Under the pieces are notes generated by a model. That model did no database searches, was not told the DNA's origin, and saw only the letters and a list, made by a program, of their open reading frames with translations. A stretch of DNA of 64,000 nt from a filamentous cyanobacterium CCP3 (lineage in GTDB: Bacteria; Cyanobacteriota; Cyanobacteriia; Phormidesmidales; Phormidesmidaceae): NCBI GenBank assembly GCA_003022385.1, contig PYGV01000003.1, forward strand, positions 1 through 64,000. Direction: 5' to 3'. Of the stretch, positions 9,377 to 18,802 are shown in pieces; position 1 is the stretch's first letter; each line of letters starts with the position of its first letter. Position numbers and translations under genes: made by a program.

Positions 9377-10084
9377 ATGGCTCGCCTCAACGCAACCCTA
9401 TCTCGCCTCAGCGGCGGAAACACTGGCGTTTTGGTCACCGTACTGGTCACAGCCGCTTTGGTAACGGTAATCAGACTGTTTAGCTCACTCCCGGTTTCCT
9501 GGGACTTAAGCATTCAGCTAGATGTAGCCCATCGGCTAGCTCAGGGGCTGGGGTTGACAAACGCCTTGACGCCCCAAGTCGACCTCAATCTGTCTCCTAT
9601 TTCAAAACCGTTGATTCACTTTCCGCCGGGCCTCTCCCTGCTGGTAGCGGCTTTTCTGCGCCTGGGTGCGTCGTCGGCAATCGCCCTTAAGACTATTTAC
9701 AGCATCACTATCATAGTCGGCTGCATAGCCTGGGCCGTGATTGCCTCTCGTTGCCTAGTCGCCTCCGTTGGCATAGGGAAGCTATTCGTTGCATTTAACT
9801 GGGTAATTGCAGTTATTTTGCCTCTGGTTTACACCCCTTCCTGGACTATTCAAGGGACAAATATTTTTCTATGGGCGGGTACCCCTGTCGTTACCCTCCT
9901 GCTGCTTTTTGTGCCAAAAAGTCGATTTTGCCTTGCCGCTACAGTTTTACTAGGGCTGATGATAGAGCTACTGTTAGCTTTTCGTTACGCCAGTGCCTTT
10001 TTGTTGGTAGCGACTTTTTTAGTGATCGCATACCGATTTTTCCTAAAATTAAACGGTTTTCGTTGGTTCAAAACGTCGGGCTAG
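9377..10084 (+). pseudogene. N-terminal fragment of a GT-C-type membrane glycosyltransferase-like protein
   Basis: 235 residues from ATG 9377. There are several hydrophobic helices and, after the first, an acidic loop motif SWDLSIQLDVAHRLAQGLG followed by PPGLSLLVAAF. This layout (helix, loop with acidic residues, then a HFPPG-like segment) resembles the start of PMT/ArnT-like or other polyprenyl-phosphate-sugar GT-C transferases. Those usually have about 450-600 residues and 9-13 helices, so this protein stops after less than half. No continuing frame was found in the next 387 bases. It may be a decayed gene or a short free-standing relative; the former is favoured. Confidence 0.5.
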
Positions 10085-10471
10085 GGTCATAGTCACAGAC
10101 TTGCCTGCGGGATATAAGTTTGTCAGTAGTTAAGTGAAAAAGCGTCATCAAACAATATCAGTACATTGTGGCACGGGTGCATCCATAAAGCTTACATAGC
10201 TGCTGTCGTCATGATTGAGAAATGTTCTCAAGATAATCATTCTTGGGCGTTATTCCGCACAAACAAAAATTCAACACTAGAGTAACGGCTCTCAAATAGA
10301 TTCTTATAGCTATGGAAATGGAAATTTAACCATTCTAAACCGAGTGGCTGTATCTATACTCAATTTATTGATGAGTTGATTGATCCATCCCGGAAAGACG
10401 CACTTTAAAGTCGTAATGACCATCTACCAACAAATATTTGTCCTAGGCATAATTTCACTTTTGGCAGACTT
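10085..10471. other. AT-rich non-coding stretch
   Basis: No coding frame of note. It presumably contains the promoter for the sugar transferase that starts at 10472. No continuation of the GT-C-like protein was recognised here. Confidence 0.35.
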
Positions 10472-11170
10472 ATGTTTTTCTACTTACGTTCGTTGTTTAA
10501 ATCTGAAAAGGTCAATCTTGAGATTGATTTGGAAATTCCAGAAAGCGTTAGTTTGTGGCCTACCCATCCTTCGGCAACATCATTCGTTAAGCGCTGTTTA
10601 GATGTTGTCGGGGGAGGACTGGGAGTGCTGATGACGCTAATTTTGCTGCTGCCCATTGCGATCGCCATTCAACTCGACAACCCTGGCCCCATTTTCTACA
10701 GCCAGATCCGATGCGGCTATCGAGGGCGGCCCTTTCAGATCTGGAAGGGCCGCTCTATGGTTACCAACGCTGATGAGCTGCAACACCTGGTCGAAAACCA
10801 GGCCCAGGGGCTGATTTTCAAGAACGAAAACGACCCTCGCATTACCCGAGTGGGTCGTTTTTTGCGGCGCACCAGCCTGGACGAGTTTCCTCAGTTTTGG
10901 AACGTGCTCAAAGGAGATATGAGCCTGGTGGGCACCCGCCCCCCGACGGTAGCTGAGGTACAAAAGTACGAGCTTCATCACTGGCAACGGCTAAATGTGA
11001 AGCCGGGGCTAACGGGCAAATGGCAGGCCCAGGGGCGATCGCAGATTAAAGATTTTGAGGCGATTGTCAAAATGGATTTGGACTACCAGTCCCAGTGGTC
11101 GCTAGGGCATGACGTGATGCTGATCTGGGAAACCATTGGGGCCGTGGTATTTAGCCGGGGAGCTTGTTGA
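10472..11170 (+). CDS. Undecaprenyl-phosphate sugar phosphotransferase (bacterial sugar transferase family)
   Basis: 232 residues. After a short N-terminal tail comes the catalytic domain of the WbaP/WcaJ/GumD family: KRCLDVVGGGLG, one membrane-inserted helix (LMTLILLLPIAIAIQL), GPIFYSQIRCGYRGRPF, then DEFPQFWNVLKGDMSLVGTRP, the family signature. It transfers a hexose-1-phosphate from a UDP-sugar to undecaprenyl phosphate at the inner membrane, which starts the repeat unit of an exopolysaccharide. The usual KFRSM motif reads WKGRSM. The multi-helix N-terminal part of GumD-type enzymes is absent, so this is the short form. Sugar specificity cannot be read from sequence. Confidence 0.9.
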   Translation: MFFYLRSLFKSEKVNLEIDLEIPESVSLWPTHPSATSFVKRCLDVVGGGLGVLMTLILLLPIAIAIQLDNPGPIFYSQIRCGYRGRPFQIWKGRSMVTNADELQHLVENQAQGLIFKNENDPRITRVGRFLRRTSLDEFPQFWNVLKGDMSLVGTRPPTVAEVQKYELHHWQRLNVKPGLTGKWQAQGRSQIKDFEAIVKMDLDYQSQWSLGHDVMLIWETIGAVVFSRGAC

Positions 11171-12409
11171 TGTATTGATATAGGTTGGTTCAGATATCTC
11201 AGCTCAGGCTGGGACACCAATTGGCTCGCAACCGCAGCTCCATACATCATCTTCTATCTCCGAATAATGCCCAAATTCACTGCGTGACGGGGAATTAAGA
11301 GTTGGTCGGCAAGGAGTGGAGTAGCTTCTGGCGGCTGCCTCAGGCCATGCTGTGCGGGCTTAGGCTCAAGCATAGTGACCACATCAGCTCTCGCCCGGGC
11401 AAGCGCCGTCAACAGGGTGAGCGAGTCTTTGCCATAGAATTTGCCATAGAAATAGCAGTTCCAGGCGGCGACGATAGACCAGAGGGGAGCAAAGGTCTCA
11501 GCACTATAGTCGCCCAGTATCCAGGCCAAAAATCCCCTTCTTGAAGTGATCAACGGCTGTCCACAGCCAAATCTTGTCGTTTTGAGCCAGCAAAGGTTTC
11601 CAATTCGTCAAGTTCGCCGACTTCCGGCATCGTTTAATGAATCCTGCTGACCCGCTCAACGGCTCGAAATCCGAGGCCATTGGTGTACATGACCCTCGCG
11701 TCGGACCTCATCTGAGTACCCTCGGTGGGGTTCATAGGCATCGATAGACTGACGACCGCAAGTACGCTAGATGTGATTTTGCTTACTCTTCCTCTTACCA
11801 TTCTTACGGATATGAGTGGTGCCACATTCCGGACATTGCATCGCAGATCTCCCTAATTCATCTTTCAATTATGCAACGCCGGTCCGGTCAATGCTGATGA
11901 CCGCTGGCCCTGGCCTTGGGGTTAGGGGGTGACCGTCGCTCGATGCTGCACCATCAAGTTCTCTCGGTTCCATCCTGCCTCAAACACCGCCTCATGCATT
12001 GCCCAACGGCTGACCTCTGTGCATGCTGGAAACACCCGCTGGCCGTGAATCTCCTGGCAAGGTAATTGTCACCTGACAATTCTGCCTGAATAGTGGAAAC
12101 TTGTAGGGCAGGCGCGTCTTGCCTGCACGGCCTATATGCCCGTTTACAAAAATGAATCAATTCGGATTACTATTATCTTGGCGTTTTGCGTGACGGTTTC
12201 TGAACGCTTAGGTATGCCTCAGCTGAGAAAAGCTTCGAAGTTCTTAAGCTCGGACAGCTAACTCATACCTCATTCGAATGAAAACCGCTATATTTATTTT
12301 GAGGAATTTTTGAGTCGCAGAATGAATTGAACCTTGACGAAATGAGCGCTCATGCATAGGTGTGAGCTATAGGGCAAGCAAGACAGTACAAGCAACTGGA
12401 TGAATATTG
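11171..12409. other. Region between EPS and lipid blocks, mostly insertion-sequence debris
   Basis: No intact gene. The part 11254-11841 is a decayed IS1-type transposase (separate entry). From 11842 to 12409 no product is recognised; short frames on the minus strand (for example 11954-12160) look like degraded coding DNA but do not resemble a family I can name. The promoter of the DevC-like gene should lie near its 3' end. Confidence 0.5.
11254..11841 (-). pseudogene. Decayed IS1-family transposase (InsA/InsB remnants)
   Basis: Read on the minus strand from ATG 11841, the peptide begins MQCPECGTTHIRKNGKRK, the zinc-finger start of IS1 InsA. An in-frame TAG follows about 24 codons later. Past a frameshift, YTNGLGFRAVERVSRIH continues the InsA helix-turn-helix. 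Further on, WILGDYSAETFAPLW and IVAAWNCYFYGKFYGK match the InsB DDE region. Stops and frame changes show it is dead. The remnant sits exactly at the border between the polysaccharide genes and the lipid/PKS block. Confidence 0.8.
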
Positions 12410-13558
12410 ATGAAGCGTGTTCCCCTTGCTTTTCTTAATCTTCTACATAATCGTAGCCGATTTATGGTTGCGATCGCTGGGGTAGCCTTTGCGGTACTGC
12501 TTATTTTTATGAATTTAGGCTTTCTAGGCGCTCTTATTAGAACTACCACGGTTTTTTATGACCAATTCAATGCTGATTTATTTTTAATGTCGCCAGACTC
12601 TTTGGAAATTAGTAAAACTGTGCCCTTTCCTATGTCCAGTCTTTATCAACTAGCAGGGCTGAAGGGGGTAGATAAGGTCATGCCTCTATATGTAGACTAT
12701 ATTCCTTGGAAAAATTCTGATACAGGTATTATTAAACCTATTCTAGTATACGGATTTAACCTCGATGATCCGGTATTTTTGATGCCAGAATTAAATACCC
12801 CAGAAGCCTTACAAGCCCTTCGTTTTCCCAATACGGTTTTTATAGATAAGCGATCTAGCCCAGAATACGGACCATTGACTTTAGACGTTCAAACAGAGGC
12901 AGATCGCCGACGAGTAAGAATTGTTGGACAGTACGAGTTGGGGGGAGGTTTTGCTGCGGATGGTACTTTAATTATAAGCGACCATAACTTTGCAAGATTT
13001 TTTAATCCTCGTTCATTGAATCAAATTAATCTAGGGCTGGTATCTCTGTCACCAGAAGCAAATTTGGAGGAAATGAAAAAGGTTGTAAAAGATATTTTGC
13101 CTTCTAATGTAGAGGTTTTTACAAAATCAGAAATTCAGCGCCGCGACAGTGCCTATTGGATCAAATCCACCTCACTTGGCTTTATTTTTGTGATGGGGGT
13201 GATAGTGTCTTTTATAGTTGGGACTTCAATCGTGTATCAGATTTTGTATACTGATATTCGAGATCATTTAAAAGAATACGCTACTCTTAAGGCACTCGGC
13301 TACCCTGGCAATTATCTTTTTCAAGTAGTTTTACAGGAGTCGTTGATTCTTGCAATTACAGGCTTCATACCAGGATTTATAGCTGCTTTAGGGCTCTATA
13401 AAATGACAGCTAGAGCGACTTCTGGGGGAATTCCAATATTAATGACGCCGTCGCGTTTTATATTTGTCTTAGTGTTAACAGTTTTAATGTGTGCTTTTTC
13501 AGGACTAGTATCGGTTAATAAAGCTGTAACGGCTGATCCTGTAGATGTGTTCAATTGA
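12410..13558 (+). CDS. devC: DevC-like ABC exporter permease (MacB/FtsX type)
   Basis: 382 residues from ATG 12410; a TTG directly before it is the less likely start. An N-terminal helix preceded by VPLAFLNLLHNRSRF, a large soluble domain (about residues 45-255) and three C-terminal helices match DevC of the heterocyst glycolipid exporter DevBCA. The cytoplasmic DIRDHLKEYATLKALGY motif, close to that in the second copy (DVADHWSEYATLKAIGY), contacts the ATPase. With a DevB adaptor, a DevA ATPase and TolC such proteins export lipids or lipopeptides across both membranes. It overlaps the phosphopantetheinyl transferase start, suggesting one transcript. It is AT-rich compared with the EPS genes. 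Confidence 0.88.
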   Translation: MKRVPLAFLNLLHNRSRFMVAIAGVAFAVLLIFMNLGFLGALIRTTTVFYDQFNADLFLMSPDSLEISKTVPFPMSSLYQLAGLKGVDKVMPLYVDYIPWKNSDTGIIKPILVYGFNLDDPVFLMPELNTPEALQALRFPNTVFIDKRSSPEYGPLTLDVQTEADRRRVRIVGQYELGGGFAADGTLIISDHNFARFFNPRSLNQINLGLVSLSPEANLEEMKKVVKDILPSNVEVFTKSEIQRRDSAYWIKSTSLGFIFVMGVIVSFIVGTSIVYQILYTDIRDHLKEYATLKALGYPGNYLFQVVLQESLILAITGFIPGFIAALGLYKMTARATSGGIPILMTPSRFIFVLVLTVLMCAFSGLVSVNKAVTADPVDVFN

Positions 13559-14331
13559 GCTTTGTGAATATAGAAGAGGTTTATCTGTGGTTTTCCTTGA
13601 CAGCTCATTGCCAAGAGCCTGAGCTTATTAAGACTTATACTTCTTGGTTAGATGACCAGGAGCACATGCGCTATCAACAATTTCGCTTTCCCCGACATCG
13701 CCATGAGTACTTAGTGGCTCACGCCTTACTTCGAAATTGCCTATCGCGTTATGGAGATCGGCAGCCTTGGGCATGGAGATTCTCGATCAACGCCTATGGT
13801 CGACCTGAAATTCAGGTGGAGGAAGGAGCACCACCGCTCCGCTTCAATTTAGCCCATACAGAAGGTCTAGTAGCCTGCGCCGTTACTCGTTCGGCAGATA
13901 TAGGAGTTGACGTCGAGCGAACGACGAGGAAAGGAGATCTAGTCGCGATCGCAGCTTCTAGCCTAACTTCTCATGAATTGGCGGTGTTAGATCGATTGAA
14001 AGGCCAGGCCTGGCGCGATCGTTTTTTTGACCTTTGGACACTCAAAGAAGCTTACGTCAAAGCTCGAGGACTAGGACTGTCGCTACCGCTTAAGCAGTTT
14101 GCTTTTCAGTTGGAGTCAGATGGGTTAAGGCAAATTAGGTTTGAATCTGACTCAGAGGCTAACCCGCCTAAGGACTGGCGCTTTGGGCTCATGAGTCCGA
14201 CGCCAAATCATCGCCTAGCGTTTGCGGTGCGGTGCTCTAAATTGCTGCGCGTTCAGATCGGATGGGCAATTCCAGAAGTAGTTTTTCAGGCTGTGCAACT
14301 GCCGATAGTAACCAGTCAAGGCGTAGAGTGA
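13555..14331 (+). CDS. 4'-phosphopantetheinyl transferase, Sfp/HetI type
   Basis: About 255 residues. Family motifs are present: RHRHEYLVAHALLRNCLSRY, NLAHTEGLVACAV, then IGVDVE (Mg-binding acidic pair) and FFDLWTLKEAYVKARGLGL (WxxKEAxxK). It transfers phosphopantetheine from CoA to the conserved serine of ACP domains, so it can activate the stand-alone ACP and all PKS ACPs encoded at 25-58 kb. The start is uncertain: TTG 13555 overlaps the upstream stop by TTGA, and GTG 13564 is an equally plausible choice; neither has a clear ribosome site. Overlap with the DevC-like gene implies translational coupling. Confidence 0.92.
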   Translation: MSFVNIEEVYLWFSLTAHCQEPELIKTYTSWLDDQEHMRYQQFRFPRHRHEYLVAHALLRNCLSRYGDRQPWAWRFSINAYGRPEIQVEEGAPPLRFNLAHTEGLVACAVTRSADIGVDVERTTRKGDLVAIAASSLTSHELAVLDRLKGQAWRDRFFDLWTLKEAYVKARGLGLSLPLKQFAFQLESDGLRQIRFESDSEANPPKDWRFGLMSPTPNHRLAFAVRCSKLLRVQIGWAIPEVVFQAVQLPIVTSQGVE

Positions 14332-14601
14332 AGCTGACAGTTTTTCAACAACCTCTAATGCGACCTATATGAAATTTATTAAAACTTCAGCAGGTAGTGA
14401 AGGGCAAAGTATTTTACCCAGCCTGAATAGCTGGTCCTGTTATTTTCTTTAAAAAATCGAGGTTAGGCCACATAAAGAATCTCTTTATGCAGTTTTTTAT
14501 AGCTAAACAATAGTTGAAAGAGTAAATAAATGTAGAACCTTCTATACGTAGTAGTTCTAAATTAGCAGCAGCACTGACCCTAGAAAGCACAGGCAGAAAA
14601 C

Positions 14602-15774
14602 TTAGAGACCAAAAACTTCTGCGGGGTCAGTAGCTTGAACTTTGCGAACGGCGATTGCACCTGAGATTAAACACATAACGAATGTCATGCCGTAAATATT
14701 AGCCACTCGCTCCAGAGTCATTTGAAACACCAGACCGGTAATATCTGCGGCAAAATTATAGAACATGCTGCTGATAAGAAAACCAGGGATGAATCCCAGC
14801 ACCGACAGTATAATCGCCTCTTGAATCACAACCCCAAACAGAAACATATTGTCGTAGCCTATCGCTTTTAAGGTGGCGTATTCTGACCAATGGTCAGCGA
14901 CATCAGTGTAGAGAATTTGGTAAACCAAAATAATCCCTACCACAAATCCCATAGCGGTAAGCACAGAAAAGACAAAACCGATGTTAGTATTTTCCTCCCA
15001 ATATTTCCGCTCTCGCATGACAAAACCGTCGGGACCATCTTTTGGCAGTACTAAAACATCCTTTGGAAGATTCTCGCTCAGAATCTCTATCAGTTTTTGA
15101 ATATCCGTATCAGGAGCGACTTTTACCAAACCCAAGTCAACCGCAGCAAAGCTGCGAGCCTCTGAACTACGGCCTTTGAAGGAAAAGTAGCGCAAGAAGT
15201 TTTGGTCGCTCATGATTAAGTTGCCGTTACCAGCGGCAAAGTCAGTACCTAAACTAAAAGTGCCTACAATAAAAATCTTTCGATTTGCCAGTTCAGTCAT
15301 GATACCAGACACTCTCGGGCCCAAATCATTTCGGGCGCGGGTGTCGATCAAAGCCGTATTGGGAAGTCTGAGGTCGTCTTGATGAGCAAGAACATCAGCT
15401 ACAGGTAGAACCGGTTCAGAAGGGTTGAAGGCAATAACCCGCACCGGTCGAGTTCGATAAGTGACAGGATTCTTCCAGCGGGCTTCGCTGATATAAACTG
15501 CAAAGGTATCTACAACGCCTTCAAAGGCTTTTGCCTGGTAGAGCCGTCGTCGAGCGAAGGGGCGCGGGACGAACATATTGTTTTTTAGCCGATTGATGAT
15601 GACAATTTCGGCGTTGAACTTTTCCAGGAGTTGAGTTTGGCTGTCATAAAGAGCGTTCTTGAAGCCGTTAAACAAGAATATTAGCAGAACCGCAAAGGTT
15701 ACCCCCGCTAGGGAGGTGAGAAACTTTTTGCGATCGTGAATGAGATTAAGAAGGGAAAGGGGAGTACGATGCAT
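14602..15774 (-). CDS. devC: Second DevC-like ABC exporter permease
   Basis: About 390 residues from ATG 15774. The frame is open up to 15903, but the other DevC copy and the family begin with a segment like MHRTPLSLLNLIHDRKKF, so the inner ATG is preferred. If the longer form is used it overlaps the upstream DevB stop by 17 bases. Same layout as the 12.4-kb copy: one N-terminal helix, a large external domain and three C-terminal helices with DVADHWSEYATLKAIGY. It follows DevB on the minus strand, the normal devB-devC order, but no devA comes next: the region to the convergent gene (14332-14601) has no ATPase. Confidence 0.88.
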   Translation of the reverse strand: MHRTPLSLLNLIHDRKKFLTSLAGVTFAVLLIFLFNGFKNALYDSQTQLLEKFNAEIVIINRLKNNMFVPRPFARRRLYQAKAFEGVVDTFAVYISEARWKNPVTYRTRPVRVIAFNPSEPVLPVADVLAHQDDLRLPNTALIDTRARNDLGPRVSGIMTELANRKIFIVGTFSLGTDFAAGNGNLIMSDQNFLRYFSFKGRSSEARSFAAVDLGLVKVAPDTDIQKLIEILSENLPKDVLVLPKDGPDGFVMRERKYWEENTNIGFVFSVLTAMGFVVGIILVYQILYTDVADHWSEYATLKAIGYDNMFLFGVVIQEAIILSVLGFIPGFLISSMFYNFAADITGLVFQMTLERVANIYGMTFVMCLISGAIAVRKVQATDPAEVFGL

Positions 15775-15886
15775 GAGGAGCGAAGCCAGGAAAACGGCAA
15801 AGAAGGGCGTTGTCAGATGGATGAGGGGGACTACACAAGTCATTAAACGAAGCAGAGTGCTGCTAGCTGGACTAGGGAAGCCTGCC

Positions 15887-17056
15887 TCATGAATCAATAT
15901 CAATGACCACTTCTACCTGGAGATTGGTAAGTCCGGCGATCGCATTGCTTTGGTTGACCCTGATCCGCGTTTCCACCACACGAGCGTCGGCATTGGCAGC
16001 AGGGTCGTCGTCCAGTACATCGTTTTTCGCAATTTCTAAGCCAATTTCCTCCACTGTGCCTGTGAGTGTTTCGGTGAAGGCGCCGTTACGGCTGGTGATA
16101 GTAGCGGTCTGCCCTACTCTGACCAAATTCACGTCGGTTTCGTAAACCTCTGCAACGACATACATTTGGCTCGTGTCTCCCATAGCTAGAATTGGCTCTC
16201 CGGATGGAGAAACGGCTTCTCCAGGGTCAGCATAGATGTTGAGTATTTGACCTGCCTTAGGTGCCCTAATAATTGTGAGATCCAGTTCAGATTGAGCCTT
16301 AGCCAAATTTTGCTCAGCCGAACTGACCCGGCTCTGAACTTGAGCTAGGGTGAGATTGGCCTCCGTCGACCTCATTTGAGCCACTGCATTTTCTACATCG
16401 GCTGCTCTGGACTGCTCTAAACGTTGCTTAGTTGCCTTCGCGTTGTCGAGCTCGGCGCGTAGTCGATTAACAGTGGCCTGTTGACGGTCCAACTCCTGCC
16501 GGGATACAGCTCCTGATTGATTGAGCCGCTGGAATCGCTCAAGGTCAATCTCAGCAACATCTAACTCAGCCTGGAGGCTTTGAATGGTAGCTTCCTGAGC
16601 TTGAATGGCCGCTCGCTGGGGCTCATCAATTTGAGCAATTCGCGTTCTAGCTTCTTCGATTTGAGAACTACCCAAAGCTGTTCGGGCGACTAATTCGGCA
16701 CGGGCCTCAGAGAGTTGGCTGGCAGCGTAGTCACGCTCAGCTTTACTGACTTCATAAGTATCCAGATAGGCCAGAATCTGGTCCGCCTCAACAATATCGC
16801 CCTTTCTAACCATTAATCCCCCTAGCCGTCCTGTCCTAGAGGCTGCTAAATCAATTACGCCATTGGCGGGCTCTACTCGCCCTAAAGCAGCCACACTAAA
16901 CTGTTCAGGTACTGATAAAGCAGATTGGCTAGCTTCCCGGCGGGTTTGTAGTATATCCCGCACGACAAACAATAACACTCCGCCCATTACGAGTATTCCT
17001 ACCAGCAAAATCCAAAAGCCTCGCTTTTGCCAGAGTCGAATAAAATATGCACTCAT
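15887..17056 (-). CDS. devB: DevB-like periplasmic adaptor (membrane fusion protein)
   Basis: About 389 residues from ATG 17056 (the frame extends to 17083 without a better start). One N-terminal helix (GFWILLVGILVMGGVLLFVV), then GRVEPANGVIDL, which matches the DevB/HlyD family start. A biotinyl-lipoyl part (LGGLMVRKGDIVEADQILAYLD), a long coiled coil (about residues 100-235), then VYETDVNLVRVGQTATI. Adaptors like this bridge a DevAC pump and TolC. It is encoded upstream of DevC and downstream of the sulfotransferase on the same strand, which ties export to the lipid-modifying genes. Confidence 0.9.
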   Translation of the reverse strand: MSAYFIRLWQKRGFWILLVGILVMGGVLLFVVRDILQTRREASQSALSVPEQFSVAALGRVEPANGVIDLAASRTGRLGGLMVRKGDIVEADQILAYLDTYEVSKAERDYAASQLSEARAELVARTALGSSQIEEARTRIAQIDEPQRAAIQAQEATIQSLQAELDVAEIDLERFQRLNQSGAVSRQELDRQQATVNRLRAELDNAKATKQRLEQSRAADVENAVAQMRSTEANLTLAQVQSRVSSAEQNLAKAQSELDLTIIRAPKAGQILNIYADPGEAVSPSGEPILAMGDTSQMYVVAEVYETDVNLVRVGQTATITSRNGAFTETLTGTVEEIGLEIAKNDVLDDDPAANADARVVETRIRVNQSNAIAGLTNLQVEVVIDIDS

Positions 17057-17470
17057 AGGACAGAGGAGGACGCAACAAAGCAAACAAAGGCTGCATGAGG
17101 TATTTTTTCAACGGAATTCCGCTAGCTTAAATCCTCAACTTGAAGGGAAATTGACTGGGGCAAGAGGCTCTCAGGTAAACATACAGGTGTGTGCCACGCA
17201 GTCTAGTTCACTAGGAACCTGATTTAATCTGAATTTTGGAGTCAAAAATTCGGCAACACCAAGGAACTGTACTTATTAGCAACAAAGCGACTATTGAAAC
17301 GGTGCAGTAGTTCAAGCATACGTCTAACCTTATAATAATCGCCAGGTTAAATACACAAAAACACTACTCCTAACTTCGCCGCTAGACTTGTCGCTGCTGG
17401 AACTGAATTAATTCAAGACTGTCAGCACGTAAGTTTCTGCAAATAAATCAGTCCAGTCCTTAGCCACTCC
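17057..17470. other. Intergenic region upstream of devB
   Basis: No gene is visible. It separates sulfotransferase and DevB, both minus strand, and is AT-rich in its right half. It may carry a separate promoter for the exporter genes; no clear terminator hairpin was found. Confidence 0.35.
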
Positions 17471-18802
17471 TTAGATAGAATTCATGAACTGATAGTAGCC
17501 ATGAAATCTCTCACGAACTTCTCCCTCTTCAAGCCCAAACTGCTCAAGAGAATACTTGTTCTGTTGTCCTCGCTTAGACTCTCTTGACTTAGAAATATAA
17601 GCCCTTAAACTATTTTCTAGTTCCGGCGTAAAATTATAGTCAAATTGATAGTATATATTTCGAATGGTTTCAACTGGATCACTAACAAAACGTTTGTAAT
17701 GGATATCTATAACTTTCAGAGAGGGGTCTTTTTGACGAATGCTAAGCGCTCTAGCGGTTGCTTCTGACCACCGTTTCAAGGCTTGTTTTCCAATATTCTC
17801 AAGGTCTACCTGGTCAGACAGTACGGCTCGCCCTAAGGCGATAAAGCTGCATATCGAAGGGATAACCTCTAGAGGGTCTCGATGAATATGAACAAAATGA
17901 GCATCTGGTATTGTGTTTGAGATGTTATCTATAGACCAAAGATGTACGGGAGACTTAAAGACCCAGTGTTTTTCAAGCTCAGTACTTGTAGCTTGAGCAC
18001 CTAGATCGTTCCAGTTTCGCAGATTTTTGATGAGCTGGATTTGCTTGTAATAGTACTGGTAAAGATCGATGGGGAGTTGGGTGTCAGTCTTCAAATACTC
18101 AGACTCGATCCATTCTATGTATGTTGGAACGTTCGCGTAAAGCCCAAACGTATGACAAACAAAACTTCGCTCTAACAGATGAAAGCACTCGTAAGGTCCT
18201 ACCGCGTCAATAGAATGAACCTGATCTAATTGCGGCATTAAACGCTTGGTGTTCTCTAAATACTGACTACTTTTTTTGATCAGAGCATTCTCGGCAAAAG
18301 CGTAATCTGGCTTTTCGCCCTGAAAGAAGTGTTGAGACGGCGTGTGAAGTTCCCAGTACTTGATCCAAGAACTATTGGGATCTTGGCACAGCAAGTTAAA
18401 CAAAAAGGATGTTCCGCTTCTTGGCATCCCTATCACGAATAGCGGCTTGTATATCTTTTCTGAAAAAACTTCTGGAAAGCTTTGAAAGTATTGCTGTGCT
18501 CTGAGCCGTTCTGACAACAGCTCAGTTAGCATATTTTTGCTTAAGTACTTCCCGACAAAATTAAGCTGCGATTCTGTTCTAAGACTTTCTATCAAATAAG
18601 TTAAAGGAACATAAAAGTCTTGATTCCCGAAGTCATCCAACTGAGTTAGCTTCCTGGCGCCCTCTAGTAATGACTCAATCTCAAGATCAATCGCAGATAA
18701 ACCTACCGCATCTAAACCTGAGCCTAAAGTATTAAAAAATTTGTATCGCAGTGGACGATGCAAGGATTGAAAAGTCAAGTTCTGCTTATGTACTTCATGC
18801 AT
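17471..18802 (-). CDS. PAPS-dependent sulfotransferase (Sulfotransf_3-like)
   Basis: 443 residues. The 5'-phosphosulfate loop is PLFVIGMPRSGTSFLFNLL (residues 120-138). The 3'-phosphate motif lies in FVHIHRDPLEVIPSICSF. The domain is preceded by a 118-residue helical N-terminal region, as in many bacterial Sulfotransf_3 proteins. The enzyme should move a sulfo group from PAPS to an alcohol. Curacin- and Ols-type PKS use ST-TE domain pairs to sulfate a beta-hydroxyl and make terminal alkenes; here the sulfotransferase is free-standing and a separate thioesterase is next door. The hydroxyl made by PKS module 3 is a natural candidate acceptor (inference). It lies in the minus-strand group with thioesterase and desaturase. 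Confidence 0.87.
   Translation of the reverse strand: MHEVHKQNLTFQSLHRPLRYKFFNTLGSGLDAVGLSAIDLEIESLLEGARKLTQLDDFGNQDFYVPLTYLIESLRTESQLNFVGKYLSKNMLTELLSERLRAQQYFQSFPEVFSEKIYKPLFVIGMPRSGTSFLFNLLCQDPNSSWIKYWELHTPSQHFFQGEKPDYAFAENALIKKSSQYLENTKRLMPQLDQVHSIDAVGPYECFHLLERSFVCHTFGLYANVPTYIEWIESEYLKTDTQLPIDLYQYYYKQIQLIKNLRNWNDLGAQATSTELEKHWVFKSPVHLWSIDNISNTIPDAHFVHIHRDPLEVIPSICSFIALGRAVLSDQVDLENIGKQALKRWSEATARALSIRQKDPSLKVIDIHYKRFVSDPVETIRNIYYQFDYNFTPELENSLRAYISKSRESKRGQQNKYSLEQFGLEEGEVRERFHGYYQFMNSI

Noticed and set aside
15775-15903. Longer N terminus of the second DevC-like protein
   Set aside because: It would add a hydrophobic segment absent from the other DevC copy and overlap devB; the inner ATG matches the family start.
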